Assembly (NCBI GenBank): GCA_016858145.1 | Contig: JAEHOE010000022.1 | Span: 620,001 to 684,000 of the forward strand | Reading direction: 5' to 3' | DNA: 64,000 nt | Source: Edaphochlamys debaryana | Taxonomy: Eukaryota > Chlorophyta > Chlorophyceae > Chlamydomonadales | Shown here: piece after piece, positions 48,117 through 60,600 of the stretch | Layout of the letters: each line of letters begins with the position of its first letter | Position numbering within the stretch: position 1 is the first letter of the stretch | Translations under genes and position numbers: made by a program | Notes under the pieces: generated by a model | The model's database searches: none | What the model saw: only the letters and a program-made list of their open reading frames with translations | What the model was told of the DNA's origin: nothing

Positions 48117-49202
48117 GAGGCGGTGCAGGCGTGGGTGCGCTGTGGGGATACCGGCATGGGCATGGCCGTGCAATAAGCTCTTAAATGGCTGGGGCCCGTC
48201 TGATTGTCGAGGAACACGGTACTCTAATAGCATGGCTTGAGGAGCGGGCGGGTTGTCAGTGCCTGTGACAGCGGCAACGAGAGTGAGGGGTATCACTTAT
48301 CTCTATTCCTAGCTTGCTTACAGTCCGGGGGGTCGAGTGCGTGCCTGTGTGTGTGCTTGGGAAGGTCCTGACTGTCTGTGTCCCCCCGCTTGGGCCCTCA
48401 AAAGATATGGCAGCCAACCGCAGACGGAATGGGTGGTGCTCGGTCGCTGCTCGCAGTTTTGGCATTTGAGTTAACCGCTAATAGCCGACATTGCGCTCGG
48501 GGCACTGAAGCACGACAGGCCCGCCTCGTACGCGGACTCTGTGGGATTCTTCCTGACGTGCATGTCGTGAGGCAAGATTGCATGTGGCTTCGTTAAGAGG
48601 CTGATGAGGCCCGGGGTGCTGGCCTCCTGAAGCGAGAGAGCATGATGGAATCAGAGGGTTGAAGGTGTAAATGATTGAGTCTTGCGTAAGAGCACCTCGC
48701 TCACCTTCCCCCACAAAACAACCCTAAAGCTGCATTGAGTTTCGGTAGCCCCAACTCGGCAACTCTTTGATCCCACAATCCACATCATCTGCAGTACGTC
48801 ATGCGTGATAGCGGCTAGCCAAGCGGCACCAGGTCCCAAAGCACTGTGACTTAGGCGTCCCAAGAGGAGTCACAACGGCAGCCAAAGCAGTCGTATATGG
48901 CGCACATCGGTACTCGCCCCCTCTTGCGGGATCCTGGACAGAGCAAGCTCACACAATAGCCCGGCCCCTGCACGATGCAGGCGGATGCACACAACAGCCC
49001 GGCCCCTCCGCGACACACAATGCCCTGTCATAGTACAGCCACCCCCGAAAACCGCGGCTCGAGACGTTGCATGCGCATCCCTCTCTTCGGACAGAGCATG
49101 CCTGCGCAACCCCCAGCCCCCAGCCCCCACCACTCTGCAAGCAGCATTGCGGCCCCGGCAGGGCACACACTGCGCCCTCCGCCAGCCCTCCCCCCAGTTC
49201 CC
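48117..49202. other. Convergent intergenic region without a gene
   Basis: About 1.1 kb between the 539-aa gene (plus) and the DedA-family gene (minus). It should include the DedA 3' untranslated region. A TTACA (TGTAA on the minus strand) occurs at 48318-48322, rather far from the DedA stop. No coding support. Confidence 0.4.
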
Positions 49203-52200
49203 TCATGCGAAGTTGGTGCTTCCGCCGCCGCTGCCCTCGCCCCCGTGCTTGCCAGACTTGGCCTCCCGCCGCGCCTGAATGATCTCGAAGATGACCGGCA
49301 CCTGCGGGCAAGTAGGGGGGGGGGGCGGACCCGATGGCGGCGCGAGCTAGGCCCAGGCACCAGACCGGCATGCAGGCAGGCCCCCCTCCATGGCCCCCCT
49401 CCATGGCCACTGACTCCGGAGCAACGCGCTCTTCCCCCATGCCCCCTGCACGGCAGCCCCTGGGCGCACGACCGCCGCGGCCAGCACGATGCCTGGTGCA
49501 GTACAGATTATGCCCGTGGTGCTGTACGACGCATGTCCCATGTACGACAGCCCCGCGTACGGCACACCCACCACCGACACCGCCACAATGCCCAGCACCA
49601 CGAGCGTGAAGTTCTTGCGCACGAAGGGCAGGTTGCCGAAGAAGAAGCCCGCGCCTGAGGGCGGCGAGGGGTGGGGAGGGCGGCGAGGGGTGGGGAGCGG
49701 GATGGGTTGTTGTTGGGGCCTGTCCGACAGCGGCAGGTCTGCTTGGCTTCACCCCCTCCTCTTCTAATTGCCAGAGAAACATAGAGGTGGGCAGCGAAGG
49801 AATGGGACGATGAGCAGAGGGCGTGAAGCGATGGCGGGGTCACGGTGAGAGCGGTTGCCCGCGGGCTGCCTCAGGATTTCCGGGCGTAACCCGCCCGCGG
49901 CTGCCACGCACCCACGAAAAGGACGGTCCACAGCAGGGCCCCGCCCACGTTGTATGAAGCGAACCTGCGGAAGGCGGCGGGGACAGCAGCGGTTGTCAGG
50001 AGGCAGCGTCCACCGCCTGGAAACACCGCAGAGGCCCCGGCATCCGCCTGCGCTTGCGAAGCGGCCACGCCGTCCTCTGCCCAGCGGCAAGTGGGTCCCA
50101 CAAACCCGCATGTGCCGTACACAGCCCACGTGTTGTACCTGTCGTACGGCATGCTGCCGATGCCGGCCACGAAGGGCGCGAAGGTACGGACGATGGGCAC
50201 AAACCGCGCCAGGACCACCTGAGGCCGTGAGCGGCGGCGGCGGGTGGTTGGGTACCGGATACGTCAAGACGGGGGCTGCATTGGTTGGGCGCCGGATACC
50301 GGTACCACGAGTGGCATCACGAGCACACACACACACACACACACACACACGAAGACCACAAACGTAACGGGTTCGGGATGGGCGGGATGGGTCGGGCTTC
50401 GGTTTCCTCGGGCTTTCGGTTCCGTCTCTAAGGCCGGCCGGCTATTCACCGCGCCCACGACTCCCAGGCTCATGCGAGCAGCCCTTCACACACCCTTCGC
50501 ATCTCCGAGGAGGAGTTCACGCACATGATGGATGCGCTGCTGTCCGCCAAGTCGGACGAGGACCTGGAGGTGTGGGTGGCCGAGGTGGTGTTCACCACCA
50601 CCTCCCGCAACGTGGTGGGGTTCGGGGACTCGCTGGGCGAGGTGCTGGCCGAGCTCAACCTCAGCGGGGAGCAGATGAGAACCGGGATTGTTCCGTTCGG
50701 GTGGGCTTCGGTCTCGCGGGCTGCTCGGTCCGCATGTCTGCTCTGCTTCGCTGTGCCCCTCTGCGCCGCCGGCGGGCCGCACCAGCTCTAGTCTACCTCA
50801 CTATTACCAGCTACAAACTACGGCTCCGACGCGGCTCCAGCGGCGACACACACGTAACGGGTTCGGGATGGGCGGGATGGGTCGGGCTTCGGTTTTCTCG
50901 GGCTTTCGGTTCCGTCTCTAAGGACGGCCGGTTAATCACCGCGCCCACGACTCCCAGGCTCATGCGAGCAGCCCTTCACACACGAAAACCGCGCCAGCAG
51001 CACGCTTGAAGAGCCAGCCGGTCCAGTCCATGGTTACAGTGCCGTACTGTACTGCAGAGTACGGCAGCTCACCGTCTTGCCCCCGTACTTCTTGTAGAAC
51101 TCCTCCGTCTTGGCGATGTGCTCCTGCTTGACCACGCCCCGGGCCAGCAGCGCCTTGCCCACACTGGCTCCTGGGGGGAGGGGCAGGGGGAGGGGGAGCA
51201 GGGGAGGGAGGGGGTGGGGGAGGGATACGTAGAGGGAGCGAAGAAGGGTTGGCCTCACCCTCTTATGACACCAACCCCTTTAACAAGAGCGTTCCTACCG
51301 CCAATAAAGTGATCGCCAATGAAGATAGCTTGACAACATGCATACCTGCATCTCGCTCACGGCTTTTTCACCAGGCCACGGCCCCATGTGTCTTCCCACG
51401 AGCCCTCTCCCTCGTCCCCTTTCCCCCCCCCCCCCCTCACCCCTCCACACGCATCGGCTCCCGCCCACCCCAGGCCATCCCCTCTCCCAACGGCTCCTTC
51501 CCCCACCCCACCCCACCCTGCCTACCCCAGGCCATCCCCTCTCCCAACGGCTCCTTTCCCCCCCCACCCCCCCGCCCCGCACCCCCCCCAAGCACGCACC
51601 CACTGCGTAGTTGACTGCGTCCCCCAGGATGGCGGAGACCACGAAGATACCCGACACGATCCACACATCTAGCTGGCCCATGCCTGTGGGGGGAGGGGGG
51701 GAGGGGTGATGAATGGGGTGAAGAGGGGAGATCATGGAAGATGATAGGAGGGGGATAGAGTCATTGGACACTCTGCCCAGTCCCTTGCGTTGCCTCGGAC
51801 TTCCACCCGCGTGCCAAGGCTCCAGCACTGAACCGCCGATCGTTCCTTCTCTAGCCATGCCTCTGGCTCAACCCCCTCTGCAGCCTCGGCCAAGCCCTCC
51901 ACATCCTGGGCCCCCCCACCCCCCACGCCTCCCGCCCCGCCCGCACCCGCGAAGGCCCCCGCAGCGAACAGCAGCGAGTCGCCCGGCAGGAAGGGCGTCA
52001 GCACCAGGCCGGTCTCCGCAAACACGATGGCGAAGAGGAGCGCGTAGACGCTGGGGGTGGTGGTGGGGGGCGGTTGGGGTTGCCCTGTCAGCGGGTGCCG
52101 GGTGGAGGTGGGGGCCCGTGCTGCCCCGGTGCCCAACACGGCTGCCCGGATCGGATCGCCCTTCCCTGCCCCTACCAAAGCTCGCCAGGGTGCGCAGGGT

Positions 52201-52758
52201 TAGTCTTGTGCCATGCAGGCGCTCCACCTAGCCTAGGGGCCCTGACCCAATACCGCTACTACCCCCCCTGCTATGCCCCCAGCCCTGCCTGTTGGGCCCG
52301 TGCTGCTGTATGAGCGCTGCCAGGTGCTTGTCCAGGTGCAGGATGAAGCTGATGAAGCCCGCGAGCGGTCCGGAGCTGCCGGAAGCTGCGATCTCGCCGG
52401 CGCTGGCGACCCCGGGCAGGACGGCGCTGAGGCACACCACCATGGCTACGACGCCCAGGGTTCGAGCCAGCACGCGGCCGAGGCCTGCGGCCCACGGTGC
52501 CCAGGCCGCCCCTCCTGCGACCGCGGGCGCTGGCGCTTGCTCGACGTGCTGGTGAGATTGCGGCTGCTGCGCCGGGGCGCTGCTGGATTGCGGACGCGCG
52601 AGGCCATCGCCTCCGGCATGGGACCCGGCTACAAGTGCGGGAGACGACGAGCGTGCAAAGCTTCGCTGTAGCGATCTAGCAGGCAGCGGCAGCGCGGAGC
52701 TGCGCGATGGCAGCGACGTGCGTTGACGCAACATTCCTGCCGGTCTAGACAGAAGCAT
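49203..52758 (-). CDS. DedA/VTT-domain membrane protein, probably plastid-targeted, 390 aa
   Basis: Exons: 52758-52289, 52050-51947, 51683-51600, 51170-51073, 50218-50139, 49964-49912, 49654-49470 and 49301-49203; phases agree. The N-terminus of about 85 residues is Ser/Arg/Ala-rich, like a chloroplast transit peptide, followed by a first hydrophobic segment. The VTT (SNARE-associated/DedA) core then reads [20 protein letters not shown], then [15 protein letters not shown], with the typical FLPGDSLLF re-entrant motif. Next are [26 protein letters not shown], then [20 protein letters not shown] (the conserved ARF-P-RTF motif), and two terminal spans. DedA proteins are proposed to be lipid scramblases or transporters. 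Intron 1 seems to use a GC donor (AACAG|GCAGGG); a GT donor 52 bp further in is the alternative. Intron 4 holds the terminal-repeat element. Confidence 0.9.
50324..50350. repeat. (AC)n microsatellite
   Basis: Uninterrupted AC units just left of the terminal-repeat element in a DedA-gene intron. Confidence 0.95.
50494..50790 (+). pseudogene. Captured protein-coding fragment inside the terminal-repeat element
   Basis: Between the two 132-bp repeats the plus strand is open and, for about 55 codons, has the strongly GC3-biased codon use of host exons. It encodes [20 protein letters not shown], then [20 protein letters not shown], then [19 protein letters not shown]. No start codon context, splice site or promoter makes it an independent gene, and the host gene is on the other strand. 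The tail of the frame (from about 50,690) looks non-coding. The donor gene is not identified in the window. Confidence 0.5.
50852..50983 (+). repeat. Right 132-bp terminal direct repeat
   Basis: Near-identical to 50362-50493, with differences such as ttttctcggg for tttcctcggg and ggacggccggttaatc for ggccggccggctattc. Confidence 0.9.
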
Positions 52759-54684
52759 CGTCGTTTAGTTGGCCTTATTACGTGTGTGTGCCGTGCACTC
52801 AGTCTACTGGCCGCTGTGATGTCCCGGGAAGCGTGGGAAGCAACGTTGCTGCATTGCCGCGCTGGACTGCCCGACATTGCACCGCCGTTGCGAGACACAA
52901 GCCAGACACGGTGGAGCTTACTCTGAACTGGCAACCTGATTGCAGCAACCATCGGTTGCGGCGGGCCAGCTAATCGCCGCAGATTGCCGACCATGGGATG
53001 GCGAGGAGGAGCTTGCCCCCGCACCCCGAGCAGAGCCCGAAGCGGTCAACCAACTTCAAGGCTGTTATATTGAGGGGTGAGGGCTGCAGCAGCTTTCGGG
53101 CCTCAGCGGCGACGCGGGCGCAAGGGGGGTGCGAATCCGTCTGCGGGGGCGGGGCGGGACACGGGTTTGGCCACCCGCAAGCCACCGCGGTCGGCGTTCG
53201 CCGGCTGGCAGCGGGACTTTGTCGCCCAACATCCTTCCAGACCTGTAATTAGATACAACCTTCCTGCACACCACGACAGACCCGGCGCCCTGATGGCGTG
53301 GGTTGTGCATTTCCGGTGGGCGGAGAGCGAGAGGGGACCGCCGATGCACGGCAGAAGACTACCGGTACCGCGGTACGGGGCAGGGAACAGGACAACCTCT
53401 CACACCTGATGACACCCTCACCCCTCAGGCTCTCAGTCGCTGTGGGCTCAGCAGGCGACGCCGGGCGCGCTGCATACTCAAGGTAGGCGGGATGCGGAGG
53501 TGCCGCCGCCTGTGCAGGGATAGGTGTTCCTTGCTTTGTCTGCGGGGCCCTGGGCGGACCGGGCCCCACCAGGAGGCCACGCCAGGAGGCCTTCTCCCCC
53601 TCACCCTCACCCTTCTCACCCTCACCCCTCAGGCTCTGAGCAAGCTTACTATGCATGGCTCAGTCAGCTTGCTTGAGCCTTTGAGAGCCTTCACTTCACG
53701 GCGCTACTGACAACCCAAGGGGAGTAGGGGACCACACAGCGAGGAAGGGCGTGCCCAGCAGGGGTTTGCTGGTGGCGACTGGTCGCAGGCTCACGACCCC
53801 TCACGACCCCTCACGACCCCTCACGACCCCTCACAAGTCTTACGACCCTTAGCGTGATTGCAATCAACCCGACGCGTCGTAACCCAACGCCCCAATCGCA
53901 CGATTGGGAACAAGCAATCACCTGCGACAATGACGCCATCAGTCCCCGTCCAGGTACAAGACCGCGCCGCCATCCAGGGCGCTCACTACCGTACCGGCAA
54001 CCCTGCCTGCTGGGGGAATGGGAAACGCGGTCACGCGGGCCTCCCCCTACTCCCCTGCTGGGGGGCCCCCTGGGAGCGTCCGTCCTCAGGAAAGGATCAA
54101 CCGCACCCCCACGCCAGTAGAACCCGCCGGCAGAACCGCCCCCCGAGCCCAGGCTGGGGCCCCATGTCGAGCCGCCCGCCGCCCTACCTGGCGGCCGCCC
54201 CCATACATACCGGTACATGCATCTCGAGCACTAACTCTGCCCCTGCATGCAAGTGACCTACGTATTCAACAGTCCGCCTGTCGTCCTGCCTGCCCGGTGG
54301 GTGGTGACTTAGTGCTTGCCGGGACGCTCGCTTCCTTTCTCGAGCCCCGTCACGCTCCGGCCGCCGCACGGTCGGTCCGAATGTATGTATGGATGCAGAC
54401 ACCGGCGTAACCGGCGTTTCTGCGGTGCTACCGCACCAAGAATGTATGCTAAAAGAGCGCATGTGCAGCTTCTGCGACGAGCGAGAGGCCGCTGAGCGTC
54501 TTCGCAGTTTTGGCCGAGACGGGCGCACGGGCCGATGGACGACGCCCCCTAACGATTAACACCACATCCTTGCGTACTTGCCCACTGCCCCTCCTGCAAG
54601 ACATGCACATTTACTGAACGACCATACCCCCAAACTCATATAAACTCTTAGGCCGCGACCAAGGGCGGCGGTATTAGGTGGAGC
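52759..54684. other. Divergent intergenic region between DedA and receptor-like kinase genes
   Basis: About 1.9 kb with no supported gene. It should hold both promoters. It contains related ccctcacccctcaggctct segments near 53,410 and 53,620 and a 10-bp tandem repeat. A minus-strand open frame at 52970-53185 ends in VDRFGLCSGCGGKLLLAIPW but has no start, splice or family support. Confidence 0.4.
53791..53834. repeat. 10-bp tandem repeat tcacgacccc, four copies plus a part
   Basis: Four perfect tcacgacccc units followed by tcac, in the intergenic region upstream of the kinase gene. Confidence 0.95.
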
Positions 54685-57600
54685 ATGTCCCCGCCGCGGC
54701 GGTGGTGGTCAACGCTGCTGGTAGCTGTGAACGTACTACTGAATGGCTCTTTAGCCCAACAAGCGACTCTCGAGGCCCTCCTTGTGCAAAGCGGAGCTCG
54801 CAGCACGCCTGGCAACGCAGTTTCTGGGTTGGCTGCGCTTGCTGCCGGTACACATGAGGTCTCACCATCAACATCGCGCATTACTGTTGACCGCTCGTTA
54901 ATCGTGGAGGGCGTGACACCTGCGAGCAAGGAAGGCATTCATGCCACCATTCTTGATTTTACTTCCGTGGCTACCGAAGATCAGAACGGACTGATCGGTG
55001 TGCCACTAGGTAGGTGTTCACCAACCCTGTGCTTGTTTTTGTAAAATTGCTCACTAGACACACTATTATCGGGCGTGAATGGTGACATCCACCACCGCGA
55101 ACTTGCAGTCCTCTGCTACAAGTATGTTCCACAATCGAAAGCTGTGCAAGTCAATGATGGCGAACCGCTCTCAATACGCACGTACTTGTAACCGGTTCGA
55201 CGAAGCTGAGTAACTGGCGGCCAATACCCCCGTCCCCTACCTCCTCCCCGCCCCACGCCCCCCTCAATCGACTCCCAGGTTCCCACTTTGAGCTCCGCAA
55301 CCTCCGCCTCCTGCTGCCAGACGGGGCGGCCACGGAAGGAGCAATGGGCTGGCTTCTGGCGGGGTCGAGCAGCGGGCGAGGCGGTAGCGTTCGGCTGACC
55401 GGCGTGACCTTGGTCTTCTCCTCGCAAGCGTGAGTGGTGGTCAACCAAGCTAATCCTGCGAATACTGCTTGCTATCCAGGTCTGTGCGTGTCCATGCTTG
55501 GTGGCGCGGGCAAGGGGCTGGAGACGTGCGTGGTTTTGAGACAGAGGCCCGGGCCCCTTCACAGGGCTATCAGGGGTGATCAGCATACCAATTCATCTGC
55601 CCTGCCACTCATGGGCCCTCGACGCCCTGTGCACTCCCACACACCCTCACACACCCCTCGCTCACTGCAGGGACCTGTCCCTCTTCACGGCTGCGCTGTG
55701 CAACCCTGACACATGGGCCCATGCCTCCGTGAGCGGAGTTCAGATCCTGAACGGTGTCGTGTCGTACAGCAATGGCAGCATGCCACTGCCGTACGGTGGC
55801 TCAGCTCAGCTGCAGGACGTTTCAGTCACGTGCAGCGAGGGCGGCGGGCCCCAGCCGCCGTACGCCTGCAGCGCCACGTCTGTGCACAACGCAAGTGACC
55901 TGCTGGCAACGGCAAACCAGCTTCTCAATACAACGAGCGGCAGCGTAATGCTATCGCTCGCTGCAAACATCAGCCTCGCCAGCCCCTCTGGCGACGGCCT
56001 GGCGGAGGGCTGGGGCCAGGGAGCCGTGACTCTGCCAGGGAGGACGGTGCTGGGTGTCTTCGGGGAGCCGCCTTCAACACCGGTAAGCTCGTACCTGCCT
56101 GCGCGTGCTTGACGTCTACCGGGTGCGAGTTGGGATATCTAGTGGTACAGCTTGGTCAGATGTCCTTTCCCACCCGGGCAGAGGCAGTCTGGGTGCCTGG
56201 GGCTAGCGCACGTATCACTGCCTCACCGGGCCATACGCAGGGCCTGCCTGCCTCTGTCAACGCCGCCTGACGCAGAGACGCTTCCTGCCTCCACACTCCC
56301 CAACTTGGCAATCCACGCAACAGGGTGCCGCCCCCTCGACGCGCCTGGACTGGGCGGGGGCGGTGGGAGTGGTCACGGCGCTGTCCGGCCGGGTGGTCCT
56401 GCGGGACCTGGCGCTGACGGGGCTGGGCTACCCGAGCGCCCTGGGCTTCAGGGAGGAGCTCTTCGGCGCATGGCTGCACGCCGTCACCGCCCGATAGTGG
56501 GTAGCGCACGTGGGAGGAAGGGGACGGAGTGAGCTGGGTTAAGGCTACGTCAGGGGGTTTATTTGCGGGGAGTGAGGTAGGGGGAGGGTGCGGACACGGG
56601 CGGGCATGTTTCCGGTGCTACCACTTATGTGTCCTGCGGCTACCACTTATGTGTCACACCTCATCTCTCTCCCCCCGTGCCCCCGATCACAGCCCCTGGT
56701 ATCGCCCCTTGTTGGGTTCCCGCGGGTGGGTGTCTCTGTAGGGCTCTCGAGGCGTAGGGGCCGGGCGGGTCGGCGGCATCGAGGGCGCAAGCATGCTCGT
56801 GTCATCAACTCAGTCCTCAGCCCGGCCAGAGCCCATCAACCATGCATCCTGCGAGCCGTGCATCCCAAGCACACTAATAAGACCCATTCCCGTGCGCTGT
56901 TCTGCCACACGTACGTGCGCTCAGGCTGTACGGCGGCATTCGCGTTCAGCGCTGCACCCTGGCACTCCCGGGCCTTGAGGTGGCCTGGTGGCGGCGGCGG
57001 GCGGTGCAGCCCGAGGAGCCCTTCCCCAACATCGACTGGTACGCTCCCATGCTCAACATCAGGTGAGACCGGCAGTGCGTGTGCATGTTTATTTGTTGGG
57101 GGGCTCTCGTTGCGGGGCGGCCTTGCCGCCTGTGACAGCAGCGCAGGAAATCCGCACCTCAGGCAGACACCGACGACAGCTCACACGCCAGCAGGAGCCG
57201 CCCGAGCAGCCCGAGTGACCCTCTGCACTTCCTGCACCTTCCTCTCCCCCTCAGCTCCCGCCTCCACCTCGTCCTTCCACCTCCCTCTTCTTCCCCTCCC
57301 ACCCCTTCCCCTGCCCCGCTCAGCTTCTCCGTCGCTCGCCAGCCCGACCTCGACGTCGCCTCCACGCTCGCCCCCACGCCGCCGTCGCTCGTGCCGCCCC
57401 TGCGGCTCTACAACCTCACAGACGGCTCCACCTCAGGGGTCACCCTGGCCACATTCGAGAGCTGTGCCATGGTACCGCTGGAGGCCGATGCGGCGGCCGC
57501 CTCCGCGGCAGGCAGCGCTCCGAGGGTGTGGCCCCTAGGGGAGATGCTGGGAGCCGAAGCGGTGCTTAAGGTGAGGTGATTGGAGATCTCGCGCCTAACT

Positions 57601-60600
57601 GGGGGTCCGCGGTAGGGGTCCGGGCAAGGCTTGCCGGGGGAAAGGCGCGCGTACCGGTGCGGACCCCTGTCTTGACAACAGCTCAGCCCTTGATTGGCCT
57701 GACCTACCTGCTGGGCGGGTACGCCGCTGCCGCCGTCATCATCCGAGCGCGCTCCTCCCTTGTGTGGGCCTCCCTGCCTGACTAAGCCCTGACGCGTCCC
57801 CCGCACACTGCCACCACCCCTCGACCCTGGCACTCCCTTTCTCCGCAGCTGGGCATGCTGGGCATTCGCATGCACGAGGTGGAAGCCACGGAGAGCTTTC
57901 TGGGCTCCATGTGCGTTCCGGACGAGGCAGTACACCTGGTGCTCGTGCCCACCATGTGGGAAAGGTGAGCGCGGCGATTGCCGTACGCACAGCACCCTGC
58001 CGTACCGTACTGTTGCACACGTGCAGTGGCTCGACAATTGGAAAGATTGGACGCATGTCGAGCAACAAGCAACTGCTCGATGCGTGCCGCACACAGGGAC
58101 TACCAGAAGCTACCGCCGGGGTCCATCCGGCGCGAGCCCTCTCCGCTGGTGCTGCTCGGGGCCGACGAACGGCGCCCGTGGGGCGGCGGCGAGGGCATTG
58201 TGTCGCTGAGCTCCTCCGACCCCGTGGCTCTGGCGGCCAAGTGGAGCTGCGGGCTGAGCGGAGGGCCGTCCTCGCAGACCGGACAGCGCACCTTCTGGGA
58301 CGTGCGGGTGTGTGGCTGGGGCGGGTGGGGAGGGCGGGAATGCGGGTTTTGCAACGTAGTACCGGGATCACGGCCTTGACATGAGACAGCCGTCCCGGAA
58401 TGGTGGGGCTTTGACACTCAAACATGGTCCCTCCGCATGTGCTACCCTTGCGCCCAGGGCGCCAGCCGCCTGATACGACTGTCTCCCTCCAGCCCCTTTA
58501 CGCTCTCCAACCTCGTCCTCTTCAACCTCCCGCCATCGGGGTTGGAACCCGAGCCGAGAGACGCCCCCCCGCCGCCGCCCTCGCCGCCCCCCACACCGCC
58601 TTCACCACCGAACCCGCCCCCGCGCCCGCCAAGGATACCTTACCCTCCAAACGTTCCACGCCAGCCGGACTTCATCCCATGGTGGATGCGAGTGCCTCCA
58701 AGTGCGCCATCGCCACCCGACACCCCTTTCGCACCCCCCTCGCCCACAGCTCCGCCCATGCTTCCCCCCTCACCCCCCGCCCCTCCGCCCAGCCCTCCGC
58801 TGCCCCTACCCCCCGACTATCCCCACTACCCCGTTGAGGCGCCGCCGGTCCCCTCCACTCCCTTGGGCCCCCTGGACGTTGCTCTTGCCGACCTGTCTCT
58901 TGGCCTGTGGGTATTCGACTATGACAGGTGCGCAATAGCAAGGGCCCAGCAGCCATGCGTTGTGAGGCCCGTGCACTGTGTTGTAAACCTAGCTTGACAG
59001 GTAGGTGTGTGCAGAGCGGCCTACGCTTGTCTTCAGCAAGGCTACCTTTCAGAGGGCACACAGCTTACGAGTTGCCTTGCCTTTTTGGTCCTCCTCCGTC
59101 CCCAGGTCTTCCTCCGCTGGCCCCTCGCCGCTCTCCCTCCGCAACATGACAATCGTGGTGTCCCCGGCTGAGCTGAGCCTGCTTCTGGGCGTGTTGCGAG
59201 AGGCGGGCCGCCTGCCGCCCAGCCCCGGTACCACACCCATTGGGGCCCCGGGCTCGAGGCGCCTGGCGCAGCGGGGGCGCTGGCTGCAGCAGGGGTCGCA
59301 GGCCCCGCCCCCTGCGGCAGCCCTAACAGCGGCTGACCTCGCGGCGGCAGAGGCGGAGGCGCTGAGCTGCCCCCGTGCGCTGCTGTCCGCCTACGCCAGG
59401 GCCAGTGACGTACTGTCGTACAACGACACGTTCGTACAGTTCAGCAGGATCACGTTTCGGGGCTGGACCGGTACGGACGTGGTCGTACAGAGCAGTACGC
59501 CGCTGGACGCCCCCTCTCTGCGATTTGTCCCAGACCCTGCCCTTGTAGACCCCGCCCTCAGCCCCGGCCTCTCCAGCGCCTGCCCGCCGCCGCCCTCGGC
59601 ACCACCGGCTCCGCCTCTTCCCAATAGGCCTCCTTCTCCTTCCCCACCCCCGCCGCCTACACCTTCGCCGCCACCCCCACCCTCTCCTTCACCACCCATG
59701 ACCCCTTCGCCGTCTCCACCCCCATCACCCGCCCCCTCGCCATCCGGCATCCACGTTCCAACCGGCGACTCGCTTGCCTCGCGCGGCGACGGGCAGGTAA
59801 CGTCTCCAGACTTGCAGAGTTCCGGTTCGTCCTCAAACCCCTCCACGTCATCTGCTGGCGGACCCGACTCCTCCGCCCCAGCCCCATCCGACAACAGCCA
59901 GAGATGGGTTGTCCCTGTCGCGGTCGCGGTTCCCCTGGGCACCCTCTGCCTCACATGTGCGCTGGCGGCACTCCTCGTGGTGCGGAGGAACCGCCGCCGC
60001 TCCTCAACCGGCAACGGCAGCGGGAGTCCTGACGGCGGCACGCCACGTGGCGCCTGGTTCTACAATAGCGGTTGGTCGCCGCTGCTCCGGCGGCGCGGCA
60101 CGGGCTCCGGTACCGGCGACGGTACCGGACGACCCGGAGCCGGTACGGGCACGGGCACGAGCACGGGCACGGGCAGTACAGACACGGCGGTTTTTGTGGA
60201 CGGCGACAGCGTGGATGCCAAGCAGGTTTCCGCAGCAGCCGCCGGGGGCGGCGCTGCAGCTGCTGGGGTTGGAGATGAGGGCGGCAGGCCGGCCGGCGCC
60301 AGCCCGCTACAAGGCAGCAGCTTCCGCGGCGTTCGCGTCGTGCCCGAGCCGTCCGCTGGAGAGGCGCCCCAGGGCGCCGCCGGGGGCCAGCAGGCCGCCG
60401 CGGTGGAGGCCCTGGATGCGTCCTTCATGCACTACCTCCATGATCGGGAGGCGGAGATGCTTGCTCCGAAGCCCCTGGGCGACGGGGAGGGCAACGAGGC
60501 AAAGCCGAGGAGGATCCGCCTTGCGCCGGGTGCGTGCGTGGGTGTAGAGGCGTGGGGCGAATCTGCCTGCTTGCCTGCTCGCTGTGCGCTCAGACCACAT

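Larger units (their letters stand above)
50362..50983 (+). mobile_element. Small terminal-direct-repeat element carrying a coding fragment (TRIM-like)
   Basis: Two direct repeats of 132 bp (50362-50493 and 50852-50983) begin acgtaacgggttcgggatgg and end agcagcccttcacacac, differing at only a few positions. They flank about 358 bp of internal sequence. A related solo copy sits at 11096-11219 in another gene's intron. The structure, short near-identical direct repeats with no polymerase gene, resembles terminal-repeat retrotransposons in miniature. The flanks cacacacGAAGACC (left) and cacacacGAAAACC (right) could be a worn target duplication, but the left one is separated from the repeat by a few bases. 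It lies in the fourth DedA intron and adds most of that intron's length. A nested or tandem insertion of a short element is the alternative. Confidence 0.6.

Noticed and set aside
50362..50983. CRISPR-like direct repeats
   Set aside because: Only two repeats of 132 bp in a eukaryotic intron, with one long internal segment; a transposable-element structure fits better.
52970..53185. Small minus-strand frame ending in a CSGCGGK-containing segment
   Set aside because: No supporting start, splice partners or family match; it lies in a divergent promoter region.
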